A DNA stretch of 64,000 nt from Roseimaritima ulvae (GCF_008065135.1 NZ_CP042914.1:6863404-6927403); one strand, 5' to 3'; numbered from the stretch's first letter, positions 34,788-43,253 are shown. The notes: a model not told the origin generated them from the letters alone. A program made the numbers and translations.

Positions 34788-35165
34788 CTAGAAGGGCACG
34801 TCGTCTTCGTCGAAGGCGGCTTCGGAGAGGCTGTCATTGGCGTTCTGCCCTGCCCCGCCCTGGTTGCCGCTGTCCAGTTTCTGAAATGACATGCCTTCAG
34901 CGTTCAGGAAGTAACGCACATCGCTGTTGGCATCCTTCTGCCACTTGCGACCGCTCAACCGATACGTGACTTCCACCTGATCGCCGACGGTCAGGTCATC
35001 GACGGTATCACAGGCGTCGCGAATAAATTCGATCGGCACGTAATTAGTGAAGCTCCCCAGTTCTTGTTCCAGCACGACCAAACGTTTACGGAAACCCTTC
35101 TGTCCGTAGGTTTTGGTTTCTTCGATCACGTGGACAACGCCGGTGACCTTGGCATCATTACTCAT
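34788..35165 (-). CDS. DUF3127 OB-fold-like protein with SSB-type acidic tip
   Basis: A protein of 125 residues. The N-terminal 85 residues match the DUF3127 pattern (KVTGVVHVIEETKTYGQKGF then RKRLVVLEQ), a short beta-rich fold thought to resemble OB folds. A Gly/Asn/Gln-rich linker leads to the acidic end AFDEDDVPF. That ending mirrors the conserved single-stranded DNA binding protein tip (DDDIPF), which recruits partner proteins. ATG at 35165 was chosen with GAAGG upstream. A nucleic-acid-binding role is inference. Confidence 0.7.
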   Translation of the reverse strand: MSNDAKVTGVVHVIEETKTYGQKGFRKRLVVLEQELGSFTNYVPIEFIRDACDTVDDLTVGDQVEVTYRLSGRKWQKDANSDVRYFLNAEGMSFQKLDSGNQGGAGQNANDSLSEAAFDEDDVPF

Positions 35166-35187
35166 CTCAACAGCCTTCAATCAAAAA

Positions 35188-35318
35188 GAAATCTAGTACG
35201 TCAGCCTTTCCAGGCTGACCGTTTCGTAACCGCAGTCGCCCGACGATGGCTACGGTGGACGGTGGACGGTGGACGGTGGAGGTTCATGTCAGGCTGGAAA
35301 GCCTAACGTACGTTAGGC
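35188..35318. repeat. CAGCCT/AGGCTG palindromes and a GGTGGAC heptamer array
   Basis: A GTACGTCAGCC-ttt-CCAGGCTGAC hairpin lies near 35193-35216. Four copies of GGTGGAC run at about 35253-35280. An inverted GTCAGGCTGGAAAGCCTAAC copy lies at 35287-35306 with a further partial copy reaching the accA stop. Confidence 0.78.
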
Positions 35319-36272
35319 TTCCAGAAACACACCCATGCGGCGAAATTTTTCGTAGCGAGCGTCCAGCAACTGCTCGACGCCCTGCGTCTCCAACTCGCTC
35401 AAGGTGCGAGTCAGATAGGTTTTCAGCCGGTTTGCCATTTGGTGATGATCGCGATGGGCGCCGCCCAGCGGTTCGTCGATCACGTCGTCGACGACTCCCA
35501 ATCGCTGCAAATCCGTGGAAGTAAAACGCAGGGCTTCGGCGGCGTTGGGCGCAAACTGGTGGCTCTTCCACAAAATCCCCGCACAGCCTTCGGGGCTGAT
35601 CACCGAGTAATACGCGTTCTTCAGCACCGCGACACGATCGCCGACGCCGATCCCCAGAGCTCCCCCCGAGCCGCCTTCGCCGATCACCACACAGATCACC
35701 GGGACCGTCAAGCGGCTCATCTTGAACATACTTTCGGCGATCACTTGCGCCTGCCCGCGTTCTTCGGCGCCCACGCCTGGGTAGGCGCCCGGGGTGTCGA
35801 TAAAGCAGATTAGCGGCAAGCGATATTTTTCCGCGATCCGCATCTTTAACATCGCTTTGCGATAGCCTTCGGGATGGGCGCAACCAAAGTGACAGGCGGC
35901 GCGTTCCTTGTAGGTGCGGCCCTTTTGGTGGCCCACGATCATGACCTTGAAGCGGTCGAGTTTGGCGAATCCGGTCAGCATGGCGCGGTCATCACCAAAG
36001 TGTTTATCGCCGTGCAATTCGACGAAGTCATCAAAAGCCAGCTTCAAGTAGTCGCGCGTATACGGGCGGTTTTGATGACGGGCAACCTGCACCGTTTGCC
36101 AGGGGCTGAGGTTCGCGTACACGTCGCGAAGGGTGTCATTTAACTGTTGCCGCAAACTGCGGATTTCCGCATCTTGCTCGCTGCTGCGATCGGCCAATCG
36201 TTCACGCTCGGCCAACTGGTTTTCCAGCTGCACGATTTCGCGTTCAAACTCTAACCCGGGACCTGCATCCAT
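35313..36272 (-). CDS. accA: Acetyl-CoA carboxylase carboxyltransferase subunit alpha
   Basis: A protein of 319 residues, standard for AccA. The N-terminal helical part (LENQLAERERLAD) is followed by the crotonase-like carboxyltransferase core: ARHQNRPYTRDYL, GHQKGRTYKER, PLICFIDTPGAYPGVGAEERGQ and GEGGSGGALGIGVGD. With AccD it transfers the carboxyl group from carboxybiotin to acetyl-CoA in the first step of fatty acid synthesis. It is 24 bases from the upstream protein kinase gene on the same strand and may be co-transcribed with it. Confidence 0.96.
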   Translation of the reverse strand: MDAGPGLEFEREIVQLENQLAERERLADRSSEQDAEIRSLRQQLNDTLRDVYANLSPWQTVQVARHQNRPYTRDYLKLAFDDFVELHGDKHFGDDRAMLTGFAKLDRFKVMIVGHQKGRTYKERAACHFGCAHPEGYRKAMLKMRIAEKYRLPLICFIDTPGAYPGVGAEERGQAQVIAESMFKMSRLTVPVICVVIGEGGSGGALGIGVGDRVAVLKNAYYSVISPEGCAGILWKSHQFAPNAAEALRFTSTDLQRLGVVDDVIDEPLGGAHRDHHQMANRLKTYLTRTLSELETQGVEQLLDARYEKFRRMGVFLEA

Positions 36273-36296
36273 CGGTGTTCTCTCACAAAAATAAAA

Positions 36297-37208
36297 TTAG
36301 CTACGAAACAGATCGTCGGGATTCTTAAAACTGGGAATGTCATCAAACACACTGATTTCCGGAGCCCGGGGCGTGCGTTTGAAGATGTTCATAGCGCGAA
36401 CATCTTTGAGGAATTCCCACATTGATGCCGGCCGATTATCAGCCGATTTGGCCATCATCGATCGAATCAGAGCGGCGAAATCGGGGCTCACGTTGTCGTT
36501 GTATACCACCGGACTGGGAATGTTTGCTTTGAGGTGCTTGGTGAGCAGTTCGTTGGGGGTGGACCCGGTGTATGGGGCTTTGGCGGTGACCAGTTCGAAC
36601 AGCACGCAACCGAAGCTGTAGATGTCGGATCGTTCGTCGACATTTTTGCCGCGAATCTGTTCCGGCGACATATAGCTGCGGGTGCCCTCAATGCTGGATT
36701 TGCCGAACAGCTTGCTCAGCCCGGTGCGTTTCTTCTCGGCGATCTGGAAGTCGATCAGTTTGGTTTCACCCTCGCGGCTGACCAAGAAGTTGTCGGGCTT
36801 GATATCGCGGTGGATCCAGCCCTTGGTGTGCATGAAATAAATGCCCTCGGCCGCCTGCTCGATGATTTTGTCGAGCATGAAGGCCAGCGATTCGGGCCCC
36901 CGCCGGAGGGCCTGCTTCATATTCAGCTCGCTGAACAGCTCCATCACCAGCAGCGGCGTATCACTTTCGATTTTGAAATCGTAGATCTTGATGATCCGAT
37001 TGCTGGTCGCCAGGGTCGAGGCAACGGCATGCTCGTGCTTCAGCGAAGCCAGCTCAGCTTTGTCGTGGCGTTTCTTGGGACGCAGGATTTTCAGCGCGTA
37101 GCGTTCGTCTTTTTCGCTGTCAATCGCTTCCCAAACCTCGCAGGATCGACCGGCTCGAATCAGTCGAGTCAGCCGATAGGGTCCTAGAAAGTCGCGGATC
37201 TTGGTCAT
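36297..37208 (-). CDS. Serine/threonine protein kinase with altered DFG motif
   Basis: A protein of 303 residues, a single cytoplasmic Hanks-type kinase domain without membrane helix. The ATP-site Lys is K40 (ALKIL), the catalytic loop HRDIKPDN is at 133-140, SPEQ replaces APE at 181-184, and DERSDIYSFG lies near 191. Two deviations are visible: the glycine loop reads IRAGRSCEV, and the metal-binding DFG is DFQ (153-155) with the Asp kept. Catalytic residues are otherwise present, so it is probably active. It lies just upstream of accA; a regulatory link is only a possibility. Confidence 0.88.
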   Translation of the reverse strand: MTKIRDFLGPYRLTRLIRAGRSCEVWEAIDSEKDERYALKILRPKKRHDKAELASLKHEHAVASTLATSNRIIKIYDFKIESDTPLLVMELFSELNMKQALRRGPESLAFMLDKIIEQAAEGIYFMHTKGWIHRDIKPDNFLVSREGETKLIDFQIAEKKRTGLSKLFGKSSIEGTRSYMSPEQIRGKNVDERSDIYSFGCVLFELVTAKAPYTGSTPNELLTKHLKANIPSPVVYNDNVSPDFAALIRSMMAKSADNRPASMWEFLKDVRAMNIFKRTPRAPEISVFDDIPSFKNPDDLFRS

Positions 37209-37292
37209 GCGTGGTCGTCGGTTAGGCGTGAAGGGTGCCCCACCATCTTAACACCGCACGGACAGGGGAAAAGCCGCTGCATTTTTCCCACC

Positions 37293-37431
37293 GTAGCATG
37301 GGCCCCTGGCCCGTGTCCCCTTCCGTAGCATGGGTCCCCGGCCCGTGGAAACCGCGCCGCGAAAACCTTCGCCGACCACACGGGCCGGGGGCCCATGCTA
37401 CTTACCCACACGGGCCGGGGGCCCATGCTAC
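37293..37431. repeat. Four-unit GTAGCATGGGCC palindrome cassette, 3' side of a glycosyltransferase gene
   Basis: Direct copies lie at 37293-37315 and 37325-37348; then a spacer ggaaaccgcgccgcgaaaac, then two inverted copies at 37377-37401 and 37407-37431. The last copy touches the stop codon of the glycosyltransferase gene. The stem is GGGCC/GGCCC with a CATG core. Confidence 0.9.
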
Positions 37432-38589
37432 TTATTTGCCCAGGATCTCTTGATAGATCTCGCGCAGCCGCCGGGTCATGGTTTGCGTGCGGAATTGGTC
37501 GGTGAATCGTTCCCGGCCGGTCCCCCCCAGCCGCTGCCGCAATTCGGCATCGGCCGCCAGCTGACTGAGCCGCTCGCCCAGCGTGGCCGTATCGCCGGGC
37601 TGGACGAGGTAGCCGGTCTCGTCGTCGATGACCACCTCCCGGGCGCCGTCGACGTCGTAGCTGACGACCGGTTTTCCGGCGATCAGGGCCTGCGGCAGGG
37701 CTCGTGCCAAGCCTTCGCGGTAGGAGGTGTGGACCAGCAGATCCATCGCGCCGAGCAACCCTGGGATCTCGCGAGGCGGGACCAGCCCGGTGAACACAAA
37801 CCGATCGCCCAGCCCGGCCCGCTCGATCTGCTGCTCCAGCGACGCTCGCAGGATCCCGTCGCCGATGAGCAGAAATTTCACGCGGGGGGAAGCCGCCACC
37901 ACGGCGGCGGCCGCGCGGATCAGATCGGCGTGACCCTTGAGGTGGTACAGTCGAGCGATCTTGCCGATCACCACGTCATCGGGGGTAAAGCCCAACTGCT
38001 GTCGCATCGCCGCTCGCTGCTGATTAGCCGCCAGAAAGGGTTCCACATCCATACCGCTGTAAACGGTGACAAATTTCTCTCGGGCAGCGACGCCGCCAGC
38101 AACCATCAGATCGGTCATCGCATCGGCGACCGAAACCAAGCGGTGGCACTGCCCCGCCGCGCGGCGTTCACAACGTTGGTAGAACCACCGCACGGCCGCG
38201 TTTTGGTAAGCGTGAAAGGGCGCCCCATGCACGGTGTGTACGATGGCAGGAACCTTCAGCGACCAGGCCGCCTGACGCCCCAGGATGCCGCCCTTGGCGC
38301 TATGGGTATGCACGACGTCGGGTTGGAAGCGACGCAGCTGGCCGGTGATCGCGCGGAGCGCCTGCGGGTCGCGCAGCGGATGGATCGCGCGCCGCAATTG
38401 GGGCAGCTCCACCACCGGCAACTCCCCTGCCCTCCCCTGGTTCAACAAGCCGCCTTCGGGTCCGAGCGAAGGCCCCGTGATCAGCACCACGTCGTCACCG
38501 AAATCACGCATCAGTCCTTGGCAGCTGAGCAGCGTATTCTCCTGCGCCCCGCCAACGATCATTCGAGTAATCACATGAGCCACACGCAT
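37432..38589 (-). CDS. Family 4 glycosyltransferase
   Basis: A protein of 385 residues with a GT-B fold. The N-terminal MRVAHVITRMIVGGAQENT is the typical GT4 start; the C-terminal donor domain has GKIARLYHLKGHADLI, FLLIGDGILR and the EX7E-type region SYREGLARALPQALIAGKPVV. ATG at 38589 is supported by GGTGATGGCGG upstream; the longer frame translates palindromic repeats. It probably transfers a sugar from a nucleotide donor to a lipid or glycan. It is isolated from the polysaccharide locus and bracketed by near-identical repeat cassettes. Confidence 0.88.
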   Translation of the reverse strand: MRVAHVITRMIVGGAQENTLLSCQGLMRDFGDDVVLITGPSLGPEGGLLNQGRAGELPVVELPQLRRAIHPLRDPQALRAITGQLRRFQPDVVHTHSAKGGILGRQAAWSLKVPAIVHTVHGAPFHAYQNAAVRWFYQRCERRAAGQCHRLVSVADAMTDLMVAGGVAAREKFVTVYSGMDVEPFLAANQQRAAMRQQLGFTPDDVVIGKIARLYHLKGHADLIRAAAAVVAASPRVKFLLIGDGILRASLEQQIERAGLGDRFVFTGLVPPREIPGLLGAMDLLVHTSYREGLARALPQALIAGKPVVSYDVDGAREVVIDDETGYLVQPGDTATLGERLSQLAADAELRQRLGGTGRERFTDQFRTQTMTRRLREIYQEILGK

Positions 38590-38628
38590 TGTTCCGCCAT
38601 CACCTTCAAGAGTCACCGCCCCCAACAA

Positions 38629-38770
38629 GTAGCATGGGCCCCCGGCCCGTGTATCTAAGTAGCATGGGCCCCCGGCCCGTGGAAACCGCGCTGCGAAAAC
38701 CTCCGCCTTTGCACACGGGCCAGGGGCCCATGCTACTTTGCTTTGCACACGGGCCGGGGGCCCATGCTAC
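38629..38770. repeat. Four-unit GTAGCATGGGCC palindrome cassette, 5' side of a glycosyltransferase gene
   Basis: Same order as the 37293 cassette: direct copies at 38629-38651 and 38659-38682, the related spacer ggaaaccgcgctgcgaaaac, and inverted copies at 38712-38736 and 38746-38770. Confidence 0.9.
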
Positions 38771-38883
38771 GAAAAAAGTGGCTGGGCGGGAGCCCGTGGT
38801 ATCGCGGGGCGATTGGTACCGTTTTGCCAAAGGGTTACTAGCGATCACCGGCGAGCGGCCCCTATGATCGCGGTTAGACAACC

Positions 38884-39700
38884 GTGAGCGAGCCTCGACG
38901 CCGCTTTGGGATTCACTGGATGGGAAAACGGAACAACCGCCGCAAGAACAAACGCAAGCCGCCTCGTCGTCGCGCCGCCAGTCCGGCAAAGCTGGCCGCG
39001 CCGGCATGCCACCGATGCATCTATCGAGTAAACAGCTGGATGGTTTGCTTGAGTTCAGCGGCGACGAAGACAGTTGCGAGATCGCCCTGAAACAATTCTT
39101 GTCGATCAGCTTACCATAGAACCAACACGTATTCGCGGAACTTGCCGCCGCGCTGCGCGGACGGATCTACTTGATGCAAGCTCGTGGCATAATTTCCGAG
39201 CATCCCGCCCCTGGTCTGTTTCGCGACTCTCGTCCCGCGGCCCCGGAGGCGGAGAAGTTGGAAGCTCTGTTCCGCGACTCCCTTCCGGCTTACCCGGCCA
39301 ACCCACAAGCCCATCAGGACTACGTTAATTGGCTTCGCGACTCGCTGAAGATGCTGTACTACGACCAAGAGCAGCAGCGACAACTGGAAGCCAAGCTGCG
39401 AGCGGCGATGGAACAGTGGAGCGAAAGTTTGCCGGAGGAAATCGAGCCGCGACTGTGGTAGGTCGATACATACCTCGAAGAAGAATCTTTGGCGCTGGCC
39501 GAGCCGCATGTGCAGTGGCTGGCCCAATCACGCCATGCCGATCCTCGCGTCCGCATCATCCTCTGGAAATGGCAAATCCTGGAGGCGATGCGGCGGATGC
39601 GGATGCGGCGGGTGATGTCGACCAATCGCAGCAAGCCGTGCACGCCGCCGAATCGATCCGTGGTCCCAAAGCCGCCGCCCCTCCCTCGTAGCTACCGTCG
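38884..39700 (+). pseudogene. Decayed gene with frameshifts and in-frame stops
   Basis: A GTG start at 38884 opens a basic N terminus (MGKRNNRRKNKRK). Coding character then moves to another frame near 39006 (MPPMHLSSKQLDGLLEFSGD), which is cut by TAG at 39117. It reopens as HVFAELAAALRGRIYLMQA and runs to LPEEIEPRLW with TAG at 39459, then continues as a plausible DTYLEEESLALAEPH before shifting frame again into a D/A-rich tail. The pieces look like parts of one protein but no family was recognised. Alternatively 39171-39461 could be a real small gene of 96 residues. Confidence 0.5.
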
Positions 39701-39815
39701 CCAGACGGTGGGGCCCACGCTCTGGCGAGCGTAGCTACGGCTCGCGGCCAGTCCACGCTCTGGCGAGCGTAGCTACGGGGCGCGGTCAATCCAAACTCTG
39801 GCGAGTTCGGCTACG
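39688..39815. repeat. Four GTAG-headed palindromes
   Basis: Copies at 39688-39712 (ACCGTC/GACGGT), 39714-39739 and 39752-39777 (ACGCTC/GAGCGT) and 39790-39815 (AACTC/GAGTT). Three stem types lie side by side with the same loop. Confidence 0.88.
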
Positions 39816-39824
39816 CCTGATCTG

Positions 39825-40622
39825 CTACGATTCCTCACCGAGCGGTTGGACGTCGTAATCGACGCGGGCCAGGAACAGCCCCTGCGGCGGTGCGGTCGGG
39901 CCGGCTTGATCGCGGTCGCCGACGGCGAGTAGATGCTCGATCCATTCCGGCGACTGCTTGCCGCGACCAACTTCCAACAGCGTGCCCACGATGTTGCGGA
40001 CCATGTTGTACAGGAACCCATCGGCTTCGATCTCGATCGCCCATGCCTGCCCCCCTGCCCTGCCCCGCAGCGGCCCGTCGTCGATGATATCCACCGCTCG
40101 CACGTCGCGGACCGTGGTTTTGCGGACGCTGCCGGTGGCTTGGAAGCTGGCGAAATCATGTTTTCCCACAAACTTTTTTGCCGCCGCTCGCATCGCTTCC
40201 ACGTCCACCGCCCCCTGCACATGCAGGCGATAGCGATACTCGAAGGCATCCCGCACACCGCCCAGCTGCCACTGGTACCGATACCGTTTGCCCACCGCGT
40301 CGCGGATGGCGTGAAAGTTCAGCGGCATCTCCCAGGCCCCAGTGATGGCGATATCGGCGGGCAGTTTGGTATTCATGGCCCGCATCAACGCGTCGGCCGG
40401 CGCTCGCCAGGTGTCGGTGGTCAGACTTCCCACCTGAGCGATGGCGTGCACCCCCGAATCCGTCCGTCCGCTGCCCACCACGGCCAAGCGTTGCCCGGTC
40501 AATTGCCGCAGTGCCTTTTCCAACTGACTTTGGATGGTCGGTTGGTTGGGTTGGATTTGCCAACCTGCATAGTCGGTGCCATCATAGGCAATCTGCAACT
40601 TAAAGGTTCGTAACACACGCAC
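39825..40622 (-). CDS. truA: tRNA pseudouridine synthase A
   Basis: A protein of about 265 residues. The catalytic Asp lies in GSGRTDSGVHA near residue 47, with the lead-in FKLQIAYDGTDYAGWQ; later motifs include KRYRYQW, HDFASFQATG and EADGFLYNMVRNIVG. It forms pseudouridine at positions 38-40 of tRNA anticodon arms. The start is uncertain: GTG at 40622 or 40616 agrees with family length and keeps it clear of the divergent peptidase gene starting at 40643; ATG-like codons further up overlap that gene. Confidence 0.92.
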   Translation of the reverse strand: MRVLRTFKLQIAYDGTDYAGWQIQPNQPTIQSQLEKALRQLTGQRLAVVGSGRTDSGVHAIAQVGSLTTDTWRAPADALMRAMNTKLPADIAITGAWEMPLNFHAIRDAVGKRYRYQWQLGGVRDAFEYRYRLHVQGAVDVEAMRAAAKKFVGKHDFASFQATGSVRKTTVRDVRAVDIIDDGPLRGRAGGQAWAIEIEADGFLYNMVRNIVGTLLEVGRGKQSPEWIEHLLAVGDRDQAGPTAPPQGLFLARVDYDVQPLGEES

Positions 40623-40642
40623 AGTGACTAAGGCTTTCTTCG

Positions 40643-42793
40643 ATGCGAGAAATCGTTGCGTTTTCACTCATAACGTTTTGTCTGGCCATCCTGCCCGCGG
40701 CGGCTCAAGCCCCACCGGCGACCTCCAAGTCGCCCGTGACGGACATCTATCACGGTGAATCGGTGGTGGAAGACTACCGCTGGTTGGAAGACGCCGACAG
40801 TCCGGCCGTCGAGCAATGGACGGCCGCCCAGAAACAGTACGCTCGACAAACGCTGGACAACTTACCCCACGCCGATGCGATTCGGAAACAGGTCACCGAA
40901 ATCCTCAGCGCCAAAACGGTCAGCTACTCGTCCGTCACTTATCGCCAAGGTCGTTTCTTTGCCGTCAAACAACAGCCTCCCAAACAGCAGCCCTTTATTG
41001 TGCTCATCGATGCGTTGGATGCGCTGGACGCGGCCCGCACGGTGGTCGACCCCAACGAACTGGACCCCAGCGGCAGCACTTCGATCGATTGGTACAAGGT
41101 GTCTCCAGACGGCAAGCTGATCGCCGTTTCGCTGTCCGCCGGGGGCAGCGAAACCGGCGACCTGCACGTGTTCGACGTGGCTTCGGGCAAACAGGTGGAA
41201 GCCAAGATCGCCGGCGTCAACAGCGGCACCGCCGGCGGTTCGCTGGCCTGGTGGCCCGACAGCGACGGCTTCTTCTACACCCGACACTTCAAGGTCGATC
41301 CCCAGGACCCGCAGAACCATAGCGTCTATCAACAAGTTTACCGTCATCGCTTGGGCACCTCGATCGAAGACGACCGTTACGAACTGGGCAAAGGCTTTCC
41401 GCAGATCGCCGAAATCCAGTTAACGGTCGACAATCCAACGGGCCGGTTGCTGGCCACGGTTCAAAAAGGGGATGGGGGTAATTTTGCTCACTACCTCCGC
41501 GAACCCGATGGCAACTGGCGTTCGTTCAGCGTTTTCGGAGACGGGGTTAAACAGGCCGTGTTCGGCCACCAAGACGACCTCTGGGTGGTGACGCTTCGCG
41601 ACGCACCGCGAGGCCGCATCGTCCGCGTCCCCATCGCCACGCTGGACGTGCAAGCCGCAGCGACCGTGATCGCCCAAAGCGAAGACACGATCGTCACCGG
41701 CGGCGTTCCGTTTTGGGGGCAGACCACCGTGTTACCCACCGCCGACCGGCTGTACGTCGTCTATCAATTGGGCGGTCCCAGTGAACTACGCTGCTTCAAT
41801 TACGACGGCCAGGCCCTGCCCGCTCCGCGGCAACTGGAAGTCTCAGCAATCCACCAACTGCTGGCGACTGGCGAGCATTCGATTCTGTTCGGCAACGCCT
41901 CCTTCACGCAGCCCAACACCTACTACCGCTATGACGCGGCGACGGATCAGACCACGGCCACGGCACTGGGAACCACGTCGCCCACTCGCCTGGACGACGT
42001 CCGCGTGCTGCGCCGCTTTGCGACCTCCAAAGACGGCACCCAGATTCCCATGAACATCATGCTGCCGGCCGGCGTCGAGCCCGACGGCAACACGCCCTGT
42101 GTGGTGTATGGTTACGGCGGGTACGGCATCAACCTGGAGCCCAGTTTCAAACCATTAAATCGAATCCTGATGGATCGCAAAGTCATTTATGTGGTCACCA
42201 ATTTGCGCGGGGGTAATGAATACGGCGAGCAATGGCATCTGCGGGGTAACCTGTTGAACAAGCAAAACGTGTTCGACGACTTTGCCGCTTGCGTGCAGAA
42301 CATGACCGAGCTCGGCTACACGCGTCCGGCCAAGACCGCCATCATGGGTGGCAGCAACGGCGGCTTGCTGATGGGCGCGACGCTGACGCAGCATCCAGCC
42401 ATCGCCAAAGCCGTGGTATCGCTGGTGGGCATCTACGACATGTTGCGGGTCGAACTGTCACCCAACGGAGCGTTTAACGTGCCCGAGTTTGGTTCGGTCA
42501 AAGACCCACAGCAGTTTGCGGCGCTGCGAGCTTATTCGCCCTACCACAACGTCGTCGACGGGGTGCCCTACCCTGCTGTGCTGTTCATCACCGGCGAAAA
42601 CGATCCGCGGGTCGACCCCATGCAGAGTCGCAAGATGACGGCCAGACTGCAAGCGGCCACCTCCTCAGACGAACCCATTCTGTTGCGAACCAGTGCCAAT
42701 GCCGGCCACGGCCGCGGCAACTCGCTCAGTCATCAGATCGAACAAGCCGTCGACACTTACGCGTTTCTGTTTGACGAATTGGGCGTCCGCTAG
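40643..42793 (+). CDS. Secreted prolyl oligopeptidase (S9A)
   Basis: A protein of 716 residues. A signal peptide (about 1-22, ending AAAQA) precedes the beta-propeller domain (about 80-440) and the alpha/beta hydrolase domain. The catalytic triad is visible: Ser in GGSNGGL near 571, Asp in GENDPRVDP near 654, and His in NAGHGRG near 689. The YDMLR and RGGNEYGEQWH segments are typical of prolyl endopeptidases. It would cleave short peptides after proline outside the cytoplasm. It is monocistronic and divergent from truA. Confidence 0.94.
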   Translation: MREIVAFSLITFCLAILPAAAQAPPATSKSPVTDIYHGESVVEDYRWLEDADSPAVEQWTAAQKQYARQTLDNLPHADAIRKQVTEILSAKTVSYSSVTYRQGRFFAVKQQPPKQQPFIVLIDALDALDAARTVVDPNELDPSGSTSIDWYKVSPDGKLIAVSLSAGGSETGDLHVFDVASGKQVEAKIAGVNSGTAGGSLAWWPDSDGFFYTRHFKVDPQDPQNHSVYQQVYRHRLGTSIEDDRYELGKGFPQIAEIQLTVDNPTGRLLATVQKGDGGNFAHYLREPDGNWRSFSVFGDGVKQAVFGHQDDLWVVTLRDAPRGRIVRVPIATLDVQAAATVIAQSEDTIVTGGVPFWGQTTVLPTADRLYVVYQLGGPSELRCFNYDGQALPAPRQLEVSAIHQLLATGEHSILFGNASFTQPNTYYRYDAATDQTTATALGTTSPTRLDDVRVLRRFATSKDGTQIPMNIMLPAGVEPDGNTPCVVYGYGGYGINLEPSFKPLNRILMDRKVIYVVTNLRGGNEYGEQWHLRGNLLNKQNVFDDFAACVQNMTELGYTRPAKTAIMGGSNGGLLMGATLTQHPAIAKAVVSLVGIYDMLRVELSPNGAFNVPEFGSVKDPQQFAALRAYSPYHNVVDGVPYPAVLFITGENDPRVDPMQSRKMTARLQAATSSDEPILLRTSANAGHGRGNSLSHQIEQAVDTYAFLFDELGVR

Positions 42794-43148
42794 GACGCTC
42801 CCACGACACGCATGCCTCGCAACTTTTTTAAGTGGGCACAAATTTTTTCGCTGGGTGGCGATTTTGCGGCCGCGTTGCCTGCGGACAACGTGCGGCCCCC
42901 ATCCTAGGGCCGCGTCGACGCTAAACGGCCGTCGGCTGCCGACATCTTTCATAGCCCCAGCAAGGCATTCAGCTTAGCCTGCTAGCCTTTATGCCTGTTC
43001 GCCGTTGCACTCCGCTTGAGTGATAGCATTCGGTGAGGAGGGGTTGCATTTGGGCATCGTCGCTTCGCAGAATGAAAAAGCCCGCTCGACCCCGTTGGGA
43101 ATCTTCGTCAGTGCGATTTCATCGCAGCGACTTATTGGTTTATAAGGT

Positions 43149-43190
43149 AGGGTCTATAGGTGACAGCGAAGCATATTCGCTTCTCTACCC
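43149..43190 (+). other. Nested inverted repeat in the 460-base gap before the CAP gene
   Basis: The gap 42794-43253 has no convincing gene. Within it AGCGAA-gcata-TTCGCT is nested inside AGGGT/ACCCT arms and followed by TTAGTCTTTT, about 65 bases before the CAP gene start. It could be a terminator, a 5' leader structure or a regulator site; none is established. Confidence 0.4.
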
Positions 43191-43253
43191 TTTAGTCTTT
43201 TCATCGTCTCCAACCTGAATTCTCGGGCCAAGAATAAGCCGCATAGGACCATC

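Noticed and set aside
37293-38770. Composite transposon around the glycosyltransferase gene
   Set aside because: The flanking cassettes have no transposase and no target duplication was found, so it is kept only as a repeat-bracketed gene.
43033-43218. Small frame of 61 codons upstream of the CAP gene
   Set aside because: No ribosome site, no recognisable composition, and it overlaps the nested hairpin.
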